Part shown: positions 1 through 6,991 of the stretch, piece by piece
Layout: the number at the start of each line of letters is the position of its first letter
How positions within the stretch are numbered: the first letter of the stretch is position 1
Translations under genes and position numbers: made by a program
Source: BJHQ01 sp964654285
GTDB lineage: Bacteria > Planctomycetota > UBA11346
Reading direction: 5' to 3'
Length of the DNA stretch: 64,000 nucleotides
Assembly (NCBI GenBank): GCA_964654285.1
Contig: CAZZJC010000029.1
Span: 1-64,000, forward strand
The notes under the pieces: model-generated
The model's input: the letters and a program-made list of their open reading frames with translations, nothing else
Databases searched by the model: none
What the model was told of the DNA's origin: nothing

Positions 1-340
1 CGGCAACCGGCAAGAATATCTGGAACTTTCCGGCAAGAATTTTTGGAATCCACACCAGGGCCAAGTCGGAATCAGTGACCTGACTACGTGCACGGGTCAA
101 TCCCGATTGGGCCGGTACAGCTTTCAATCCCAGCTGCGAGCCAACCCATGCGAACATCTGCTGGCAACCATCAGCATAGGCGCGCGCAGCGCCCGGTTCA
201 CACAACGCGAAGACCGACATCATGGCCTGCATGGGTCCCCACGAACGTCGTCGTACCTGGTAGTCGTCCAGGCTGGTGAAGCAGGAGAGGAACACATCGA
301 AATCACGGTGGGAACTGAGCTGTAGATGCGGGGTGGGCAT
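1..340 (-). CDS. partial IS4-like transposase N-terminus, runs off the left edge
   Basis: On the minus strand an open frame starts at an ATG (position 340, MPTPHLQLSSHRDFD) and stays open to the window edge, about 113 residues. The order of motifs (an initial D/F-rich stretch, then a Trp-Gly-Pro segment and a C/G/A-rich helix, then a serine/threonine-arginine segment near LTRARSQV) resembles the N-terminal region of IS4-type transposases, where a helical domain precedes the DDE core. No catalytic residue lies inside the window, so the assignment rests on general resemblance. Two direct repeats at 7-48 may mean the frame is interrupted there by another element. It could equally be a hypothetical protein. 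Confidence 0.3.
   Translation of the reverse strand, partial: MPTPHLQLSSHRDFDVFLSCFTSLDDYQVRRRSWGPMQAMMSVFALCEPGAARAYADGCQQMFAWVGSQLGLKAVPAQSGLTRARSQVTDSDLALVWIPKILAGKFQIFLPVA
7..48. repeat. two 19-bp direct repeats, possible insertion-sequence end
   Basis: CCGGCAAGAAT-N-T-N-TGGAA occurs at 7-25 and again at 30-48, a 23-bp period with two mismatches, and CGGCAA also begins at position 1. Spaced short repeats of this kind are typical of the multiple terminal repeats at IS21-family ends, so an IS end lying just outside or at the left edge is possible. The rest of the element is not in the window. Confidence 0.35.
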
Positions 341-438
341 GCGAGCCCGGCCGCCGTGTCACACGCATTATTCAAGCGTAAATACATGAATGCCAATGGA
401 CTGTGTCATACCGAGCCTGTCGTTGGAAATGTCGATCC

Positions 439-1683
439 TTAACGGAACGGAGTTGCCCGTTGGCCACCTCCGCCATTGGTCTTGTTGACCAGCCACAAAC
501 GGTCGTTGCGGCCGATGGCATCGAAGTGACTGCCGAAGTAGCCGCGATAGTCCTTGAAGTTTTCGGGAGGACGCAGTGAGCCGACCTGCTTGCCATCTGC
601 AAGCCGCAGAAACTGGCCTGCGGTGAGGTAGACATAGTCCGTACCATCAACCACGAGATGCACGGGCGTGCAGGCTTCACTGTAGGTGGCGCGCACACCG
701 GTTGCATGGCGCCACAATTCCTTGCCGGTCGCCTTGTCCAGGGCTACCGCCATCTCGTTATGGAAGACGATCAGGGCCTTGCCGATCAGGGTCGGTGACG
801 CCACCACCAGGCTGGAATTACTGTTCCCGATGGCCATCGAATCGACGACCCACATGCGCTTGCCGTCAAGGGCGAAGCAGGCGGCGGTGCCGTCCTGGGT
901 GAAGGCCCATACATGGACACCGTCTGAGACGGGCGCAGGGAAGGTCCGGCCGGTGTAGCAGCTTTTGGGGTAGTACCAGCCTTCATGGCGGAACCAGTCG
1001 TTCTGATCCAGCTTGGCCGCATCCTGCTGACGCTTCGTCTGGGCCTCGGTCGTGGCCGGATGCCGGCTGTGGTGGCCCTGCATCGGGGTGACGATGATTG
1101 GATAGTTGTCGGGATTGCCGTTGGCCAGGAATTGCGGCAGGGACTTCTCCGAGAGGACGCCAAGGGTCCGCGCCTCGGTCAGGATCCGGTCATAGGCGGC
1201 CTGATCCGTGACGAGCACTTTGTCACCCTCGTTGCGGATGACCTTGTCCAGGCGGTAGATCAGCGCCCGTGCTGCCTGACTCAGCCGCAGTTCTTCGCGG
1301 CGCAGAGCTTTGGCTTCCTTTTGAACGTCGGGGGCCAGTGCATCCAGATTATCGACCGGCTGACGCCACAAGACCGTGCCGTCGTGGATGTTCAGGCAGA
1401 GCATCTCAGGGCAGTCCGATTCCAGGCCCCAACTGCACAGCAGGAATATTTTATCACCGACCACGATGGGCGTGTTCTGTCCCTCGGCCGGCAACAAGGT
1501 CTTCTACAGGATCAGCTTCTCACCGAGGCTGAAATCGGTGATGTAGTTGCGGGCTGGGAAGATGCCGTCGCGCCCAGGGCCGCGATGGTCGATAAGGCGT
1601 TCCGTAGCACCAGCCCCGGTGATAAACATGTTTAGGCCGAGCATGAGGCCGGCGAGGAGTGAACGAGGTGGTGGTGTCAACAT
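439..1683 (-). pseudogene. secreted PQQ-type beta-propeller protein with an in-frame TAG
   Basis: The frame starts at ATG 1683, with an AAGGAG ribosome site about 9 nt upstream, and encodes a signal peptide (MLTPPPRSLLAGLMLGLN...TGAGA) followed by the RGPGRDG-IFPA motif typical of secreted PQQ-repeat proteins. It is interrupted by TAG at 1504-1506 (GEKLIL*KTLLPAEGQ) and then continues in the same frame to TAA at 439 with PQQ/propeller repeats (DGTVLWRQPV, DGKRMWVVDS, TGKELWRHAT). The intact homologue at 32295-34094 reads IVWKTPIP at this place, so the stop is most simply a TGG (Trp) to TAG mutation. Total length without the stop would be 414 residues. The downstream part could only be made by readthrough or by reinitiation at a TTG (1497). 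Role of intact members: probably substrate binding or scaffolding outside the cytoplasm. Confidence 0.8.
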
Positions 1684-1803
1684 GAAGGTTTTTCTCCTTG
1701 GCTGTGGCTCGCAGGTCCCGGCAGCATACGTCAAAGTTGCCCGAGACAAAGGTGACATGGGGTCAAGCATAGGGCAATTGCATTACTCAAAATTCAAACC
1801 ACC

Positions 1804-1919
1804 AAATTGCTCCACAGAGGGCTCAGAGAACCACAGAGGGTCACAGAGAATCGCTAAAAATACATTTTCCGCTCTGTGGCCCTCGGTTGTTTTTCTCTGA
1901 GCCCTCTGTGGAGCAATTT
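1804..1919. repeat. CACAGAGG-type inverted-repeat element, copy 1
   Basis: Perfect 27-bp inverted repeats lie at 1804-1830 and 1893-1919, both containing GCTCCACAGAGGGCTCAGAG or its complement. The interior has further CCACAGAGGG/CTCTGTGG pairs. The unit can form one long hairpin and has the look of a non-autonomous palindromic repeat. It sits upstream of the nonsense-mutated PQQ gene. Confidence 0.8.
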
Positions 1920-2104
1920 TGTCTTCTGGTTTTTTGTTGATTTTCTGTGTTACAAACCGAGTAATGCAATCGCCTTAGGGTCAAGCCGGATGCCGAGGCG
2001 TTGCTCTCACCCATGGGTTGTGATTCGAGTCATGATTTTTCCTTTGATCAGGTGGGTGCCTTTGACCTGCACCAATCCTGATTGTTGGCGGAAACGGACA
2101 CAGT

Positions 2105-2119
2105 AGGTACACCGTACCT
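2105..2119. promoter_or_regulatory. short palindrome, possible operator
   Basis: AGGTAC-ACC-GTACCT is a perfect 6-bp dyad around a 3-bp centre. It lies upstream of a remnant of a regulator start (2280-2405) and far downstream of the GH78 gene, in otherwise non-coding DNA. It could be an operator left from a lost gene. No bound protein can be named. Confidence 0.25.
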
Positions 2120-2279
2120 GCCTCGGTGTTGTTGATCGAGACCAATCAGGACTTGTACAACCTGCTGAGGATGGTCGGAGTTGGCCACAATGATGGTTTA
2201 TATCATTTTTATGAAATGACTTACGTGTATGCTCTTGTGGTTCTTGGTCGTGCAGTCTATGCGACGATAAAGATCATTC

Positions 2280-2405
2280 GTGACGACAGAAAAGATCATC
2301 CTGGCTAACCTCGAAAGATTCGAAAAACCACAGAAGGCGAAAAAGGGCTCCTCGTCCTTTTGTGTGGGTAAAAATCGGAATTCAACGACGCTCTGCGATA
2401 GGTAA
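2280..2405 (+). pseudogene. remnant of a XylR-like regulator 5' end
   Basis: The 44 bp from 2262 match the leader and start of the intact regulator at 5821: both read GCGACGATAAAGATCA, then a start codon, then codons for MTTEKIILAN here versus MATEKVILTS there. After about ten codons the similarity ends. The frame continues with unrelated, probably chance sequence (LERFEKPQKAKKGSSS) to TAA at 2403-2405. This is best read as the surviving 5' end of a duplicated regulator gene. A frame at about 2126-2308 with VLLIETNQDLYNLL may be another scrap of the same type of gene, but that is weak. Confidence 0.55.
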
Positions 2406-2575
2406 AAAACACAGAGGACACGGAGAGCACAGAGGGCCACAGAGAAAACTAATCCATCCTTTCTTCCTCTGTGGCTCTCTGAGCCCTCTGTGTCCTCTGT
2501 GTTTTGCACGCTCAGAGAAACACGGACAAACTCCTATATCTTATTCCCCGTTACCCACACGAAAGTGCGAGGACC
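2347..2575. repeat. nested inverted repeats, CACAGAGG-type element copy 2
   Basis: The inner element (2406-2505) has arms AAAACACAGAGGACAC... and ...GTGTCCTCTGTGTTTT that pair imperfectly over almost 40 bp. It is flanked by an outer inverted pair: CTCCTCGTCCTTTTGTGTGGGTAA (first 20 bases CTCCTCGTCCTTTTGTGTGG) near 2349-2372 and its complement near 2549-2575. The outer arm ends in GTGTGGGTAA, and the same TTACCCACAC string recurs at 2594-2603 over the stop codon of the GH78 gene, suggesting insertion into, or exchange among, copies of this sequence. No gene is seen between 1771 and 2593 apart from the regulator remnant. Confidence 0.7.
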
Positions 2576-2593
2576 CAGTTGTTACTTCCTGAA

Positions 2594-4930
2594 TTACCCA
2601 CACAACAACGACGAAGATCCTCCTTGGACCAGCCGCCATGGAGCAGGTAGCCCTGTGATCTCGGGAATGACGGTATTATTCACGCGGCGCCAGCCGATTT
2701 CCACCCAGCTTCCGCCGAGTGGCAGCCGGGCCCGGCACCACGGCAGTTCGAGATCCGGCGGGTCGATGTGCACGGTCCGCAGTCGCCAATCGACCCGCAG
2801 CCCCACGACGTGGGCCAGCAGCAGATGGACGACATGGGAACAGAAACCGTGGTCGCACGAATTGCGCGTGTGGGCGTGTTCCCACAGCGTGCCGGTGACC
2901 TGGACCATGGGCAGGAATGCTGTCCGCAGTTCGTTGACCAGACGCCGATGTTCGCCGTGGCGGGCCAGTAGCAGCAGTCGCAGATGCAGCGAGGGAAACA
3001 TCCCGGCACGAGGCAGCCTGGGATTGCCCGCCTCTGGCGCGGCGCTGGTGGTGGTCAGCAATTCGTGCCAGAGCGCTGCATGTGACTCCGGCGTGGCGAG
3101 GCCAAAGAAAAATGCGTAATACTGGCAGGCCTCAGTATGCACGCCACTTGGTTGTAAACCCCCTTCGGCATCACGGCGGGCGTTGTCAACGAAGGCAGAA
3201 CCGTCCCAGGACTGTTCCTGGATGGTCCGGCGCAGGCGGGTGGCCTGTTCGCACCAGGCCGATTGGCCATACAGGCGTCCGGCCGCATCGAGCGCGGCTG
3301 CATACAACATGTTGGTCGGATAGTTCACATCCTGGAGATGTTCATTGGCAGCGGACCAGTCGACGAAGACCCACGACTCCAGCTTCTCCAGAAGGCCGTC
3401 TGCATTCTGGAAACCGGCGAAGTAGGCGAACAGATCGACGCAGCGCTGACGGAAGGCCTCGACCACATCCGCATCGCCACCACGATTTGCATATTCAGCA
3501 ACTTCCAGGACCAGCCACAAGGCCCAGTTGGGGATGAAGCTGGCGGAAACGCCCCGCATCATCGGCCCATCTGCGGGATAGCATTTGGGCAGCATCCCCT
3601 TCGGCAGATAGGGCAAGGGCGGACATGTCGCATAGTTGTCCAGGAACACCGTCTCGGCCAGACTGCCCCCGGTCAGCCACGGTTCGACCCGGCCGGTGAA
3701 GAAGCTGTCGCACAGCCAGCCCGCGCGTTCACGCGATGGGCAGTCCAGGTAGATGTCCACGGCATTGTGGGCGAAGGTGCGCATCCCGGCCTGGAAGACC
3801 TGGACCAGCCCTGCATCGGGACACTCGAACTCGGCCTTGGTGGTGCGTACGTATTCGCGCATGCCCAGATCGGTCACCGTCACGGCGCCGCTCATGACCA
3901 GCACCGCCAGGTAGCGTGCGGTCACCACCTCGGCCATCTCAAGGTCATAAACCCCCGGCTGAAGGTCAAATCGCGCACCTGCCAGGTATTCCAGGCGTCG
4001 GCAGTCGCACGCGCCGTCCACGGCCAGTTCGTCACCGACCAGATACACCACTGCCGCCTCACGGCAGGTGACCCTGGCGCGCAGGAAGCCGGTGCAGTTG
4101 ACGCCAAGGTCGTTCATCCGCCAGGTGCCAGCCAGCATCTCGTCCGTAACCGGCTCCTGCTTTTTCACCCGCAGCGCATGACGAGACAATTCACCGGAAA
4201 CATCGATCTCCCAGGATGATGCCGGATAACCAGCGAAGGTCTTCCCCGAATCGGAGCGCATCCACTGCTCCCACTTGTGCAGGTGCGGTTCCGGCAGCAC
4301 TTCCAAATCGCCGATGGACACGATGGGGCCGGCAGCCACGCAGGTGTATTCGGGATGCGGCACCACACGCGGCAAAAGCACCGGCTGGCCAACCACCTCG
4401 ACCGGAACCTCATCTACCTGCATCCCGGCACTCCGGCGCCATGCTGACGAGGTCGGGCTCAGGCTCCAGACCTCGGCAAACGCCCTTTGCCGGGACATCC
4501 GCAGGACCTTCTGGATCCGTTCACCAGGAAGCAGCGCCTGCCAGCACTGCGGCAGGTCGCTGACTCCGGTCGCGGCGAGGACAGCACCGTTCCTCAGCAC
4601 TTCAGCCTGCACCAGGGGATGCTCGTCCGTCAAGGCGTACCCCGGCACATTGGCCGCGTTGACCTCGACGGCGATCAGGTTGACGCCTGGCTGCGGGTTC
4701 AGGTTATATGTGTCCACCCGCAGGTGGCCGTGCGCCGAACGCGCCGGGCCGCAGCCGACGAACCGGCCATTGTGCCACAGCCGATACGAATTCCGCGCCG
4801 TAATCAGCAATTGCAGCGGTTGCCCTTCGGCCAGCGTGAAGACACAACGTAGGCCTATTGTCACGTTCATCGCCTGGTGATGGCCAACAGGCCAGACCGG
4901 ACAGGCGCGTTGAAACATTACTGGTTCCAT
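2594..4930 (-). CDS. GH78-type alpha-L-rhamnosidase, cytoplasmic
   Basis: The frame is open from an ATG at 5020, but the start at 4930 (MEPVMFQRACPVWP) is preferred because GGGAG lies just upstream and the first 30 residues look non-conserved. This gives about 778 residues. The N-terminal part has a beta-sandwich of the rhamnosidase N type (NSYRLWHNGRFVGCGPAR, VDTYNL, VEVNA). The six-hairpin catalytic domain carries DCPSRERAGWLCDSF, close to the DCPQRERLGWLGD signature of GH78 with its catalytic acidic residues. The last segment (WRLRTVHIDPPDL) matches the C-terminal beta domain. No signal peptide is visible, so it probably acts on imported rhamnosides. It lies next to a XylR-like regulator and a second GH78 gene. 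Exact substrate unknown. Confidence 0.85.
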   Translation of the reverse strand: MEPVMFQRACPVWPVGHHQAMNVTIGLRCVFTLAEGQPLQLLITARNSYRLWHNGRFVGCGPARSAHGHLRVDTYNLNPQPGVNLIAVEVNAANVPGYALTDEHPLVQAEVLRNGAVLAATGVSDLPQCWQALLPGERIQKVLRMSRQRAFAEVWSLSPTSSAWRRSAGMQVDEVPVEVVGQPVLLPRVVPHPEYTCVAAGPIVSIGDLEVLPEPHLHKWEQWMRSDSGKTFAGYPASSWEIDVSGELSRHALRVKKQEPVTDEMLAGTWRMNDLGVNCTGFLRARVTCREAAVVYLVGDELAVDGACDCRRLEYLAGARFDLQPGVYDLEMAEVVTARYLAVLVMSGAVTVTDLGMREYVRTTKAEFECPDAGLVQVFQAGMRTFAHNAVDIYLDCPSRERAGWLCDSFFTGRVEPWLTGGSLAETVFLDNYATCPPLPYLPKGMLPKCYPADGPMMRGVSASFIPNWALWLVLEVAEYANRGGDADVVEAFRQRCVDLFAYFAGFQNADGLLEKLESWVFVDWSAANEHLQDVNYPTNMLYAAALDAAGRLYGQSAWCEQATRLRRTIQEQSWDGSAFVDNARRDAEGGLQPSGVHTEACQYYAFFFGLATPESHAALWHELLTTTSAAPEAGNPRLPRAGMFPSLHLRLLLLARHGEHRRLVNELRTAFLPMVQVTGTLWEHAHTRNSCDHGFCSHVVHLLLAHVVGLRVDWRLRTVHIDPPDLELPWCRARLPLGGSWVEIGWRRVNNTVIPEITGLPAPWRLVQGGSSSLLCG

Positions 4931-5098
4931 CCGTCTCCCATGTGGGGTGGTGATCTCGGTGCCGGTCTTGGAAGGGTTATCGGCAGACAGGATGTTCACG
5001 GCAGGGCCGATGGTCGCCAACGATCATATGCCCGCGCATGAAGGAGGAGGCTGACGGGATCGTCATGTTTGCGTTCTCCAAGGTGATGCCTTCGTCCT

Positions 5099-5335
5099 TC
5101 ACTTGCGGCTTGTCCGGATCGGGCCGGCATGGCCAAATCCGGCGTGATCGAGATGAGCCTGCAATCCGTCGCTCTCCCGGTGGGAGTTGGCGAGATGGAT
5201 GACGATCTTCGGGTTCTCGTTTATGAGTGCGGAGTTTTTCCCAGCATCCGCTGCGTGAACAACCGTCGTAAAGGCAAGCGCAACCAGGATCGATATGGCT
5301 GCAATGAGTGGTGATGGTGTCCTGCTTCGTTGCAC
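5099..5335 (-). pseudogene. possible truncated secreted protein (signal peptide plus about 50 residues)
   Basis: A GTG at 5335 opens a frame with a convincing signal peptide: QRSRTPSPLIAAISILVA, a hydrophobic core, then TTVVHA|AD as cleavage site. The mature part begins ADAGKNSALINENPKIVIHL and ends at TAG 5099 after residues that look low in conservation. At 78 residues it is too short for a secreted enzyme. I read it as the 5' end of a gene whose remainder was lost when the GH78 gene came to lie downstream, though a real small secreted protein is possible. The product family is not recognised. Confidence 0.35.
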
Positions 5336-5820
5336 GCGGATCCCCGTCGATCGTTGCCGCGCAGCCTGCTGACAGCACCCGATCGGATGCTGTGTGCCGG
5401 GGTGGCGGACACGAGGAGCGGATACAAACCTTCGACCGCACCGGGGTACCTGCTGAGATCCCTTGTTCATGGGCGGCGTCCTGGTGCGCGTTTGCGCTTG
5501 GTAGGCATCCCCGCGTGGATGACGAATGGCGGCGCAGCGGCACTCCCCGAGAACTCCCGTGCATTTCACGTATCCGCACATAACTCTATACTCCTGCGCC
5601 GGCGGTGCAACCGGGGCCACCCAGAGGGTATCCCACAACTGTCAGGAATGATACGAAGCCGAGGCGCGATCATCGTCGCTGAAGAACAGGAACCAGCCCG
5701 GAACGGGAAGGATCCTGGGATTGACGCGTCCGCGACTCCGTAAGTCCTATTTCAACAATATACTACGATTTTAGGGCGCCGGTCATTGCGCTGCGGAGCA
5801 TGCGACGATAAAGATCAGCC
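5336..5820. other. non-coding interval before the XylR-like regulator
   Basis: I find no convincing gene here. The frames present are arginine/proline rich and unlike known families. The last 60 bases are A+T-richer (TTTCAACAATATACTACG at 5750-5767) and precede the regulator start at 5821, so the regulator promoter probably lies there. The sequence GCGACGATAAAGATCA directly before the start is duplicated at 2262, which suggests it may be a conserved leader or operator. Confidence 0.35.
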
Positions 5821-6969
5821 ATGGCGACAGAAAAGGTCATCCTGACCAGCATGCCACCCGTCGTGGCGGGGTTGGAGCGCTATCGCGACAAACACGCCCT
5901 GCCCTGGCACATCCACCTGCCGGTCGATCTGCGCAGCGAGCTCCATCTGGGCCTTCTCGACAAGGTCGATGCGGTGGTGCATCTCTGTGGCGATTATGAC
6001 AGCCTTCCGCAGATCGTCGACTTGGTGCAGCGACGATCCATTCCGGCAGTCATCGGACATTTCGCCGGCATGGAAGGATTGAACCCTATCAGACTCTTCG
6101 TCGATGACGCGGCCATCGGCGCCATGGCAGCCACGCATCTGCACGAAGCCGGTTATCGTGGCGTCGTGCTCATCGGCAATGATTCAGGACCGCCCATCCG
6201 GGAACGGCGGTTCGCGGCCTGCCAGGCGGCCTGTGCCAATCTGGGGCTGGCCTGCTGGCGGATCACCCCGGAGACCATCCCCGGGGGTGGTTCCTCCAGT
6301 GCTGCCGAAGCCGAATCGGCGCTGGTAGCCCATCTCCGGAATCTCCCGGGACCGTTGGCTGCCTTCTTCCATCAGGACCAAGCCGCCGACTGGTTCCGCA
6401 ATGTGTGTCTCTACAACGGTTTCCAGGTACCGGAGTCCTTGGGCATCCTCGGTGTGGACGACGCTCCGCGTTGCGTTTCCCGTCATCCCACCCTTTCAAG
6501 CGTGCAGACCCCCTATGGTTACCTGGGGTACAGGGCGGGGCTCGAACTGCATCGCCAGTTCAGCGGACATCGGCCGCCGACTGAGCCCATCATCCTGCAT
6601 CCGCTGCGGGTGGTCGCGCGCGAATCCACCGCCCTGCGGAAATGCACGGGTGATGCGCTGGTGGATGGTCTCATCGCTGACTGGGCTGCAGCGGCAGCCC
6701 CTTCCGTGGCACAACTGCTCTCCAGAACCGAAGTGTCGTCACCAACCCTGAGACGTCGTTTTCTAGCCGCGACCGGTCTTCCGCCCCGGCGCTGGTTCGT
6801 CCAACGGCAATTGGACCGTTTTGCCGCCGACCTTGTCGCCAGCGGAGATGACGTTGCCGACCTGGTTGCGCGGCACGGGTTCGGAACCCGGCGCAGCCTG
6901 GAACGGCAGTTCCGGCAACGCTTTGGGCTCAGCCCGGGCGAATTCCGCTCCCGGGCGCGCCTGCATTGA
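5821..6969 (+). CDS. XylR-type transcriptional regulator (LacI-like sensor, AraC HTH)
   Basis: 382 residues. Residues 1-270 resemble the periplasmic-binding-protein fold used as sensor in LacI/XylR proteins (GVVLIGNDSGPPIRERR, ESLGILGVDDAPRCVSRHP, TLSSVQTPYGYLGYRAG, where the conserved V-D-D-x-P and T-S/T-V-x-x-P strings are visible). The C-terminal 100 residues form two AraC helix-turn-helices (VAQLLSRTEVSSPTLRRRF and DDVADLVARHGFGTRRSLER), ending FGLSPGEFR, the usual AraC close. XylR proteins of this architecture bind a sugar and activate catabolic operons. Its position between two GH78 genes suggests it controls rhamnoside use. The N-terminus has no DNA-binding domain of LacI type, as expected for this family. 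Confidence 0.88.
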   Translation: MATEKVILTSMPPVVAGLERYRDKHALPWHIHLPVDLRSELHLGLLDKVDAVVHLCGDYDSLPQIVDLVQRRSIPAVIGHFAGMEGLNPIRLFVDDAAIGAMAATHLHEAGYRGVVLIGNDSGPPIRERRFAACQAACANLGLACWRITPETIPGGGSSSAAEAESALVAHLRNLPGPLAAFFHQDQAADWFRNVCLYNGFQVPESLGILGVDDAPRCVSRHPTLSSVQTPYGYLGYRAGLELHRQFSGHRPPTEPIILHPLRVVARESTALRKCTGDALVDGLIADWAAAAAPSVAQLLSRTEVSSPTLRRRFLAATGLPPRRWFVQRQLDRFAADLVASGDDVADLVARHGFGTRRSLERQFRQRFGLSPGEFRSRARLH

Positions 6970-6991
6970 GCCTACCTGGTTCTGGCCGCCA

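Noticed and set aside
2126..2308. 60-codon ORF with VLLIETNQDLYNLL
   Set aside because: It recalls the start of XylR-type proteins but lacks a family body; kept only as a weak hint of a gene remnant.
1804..2575. CRISPR-like repeats
   Set aside because: The repeats are inverted and nested, with no regular spacer array.
3263..4219. 318-codon plus-strand ORF
   Set aside because: It lies antisense to the GH78 gene in a high-G+C region, where long shadow ORFs are common; composition is not protein-like.
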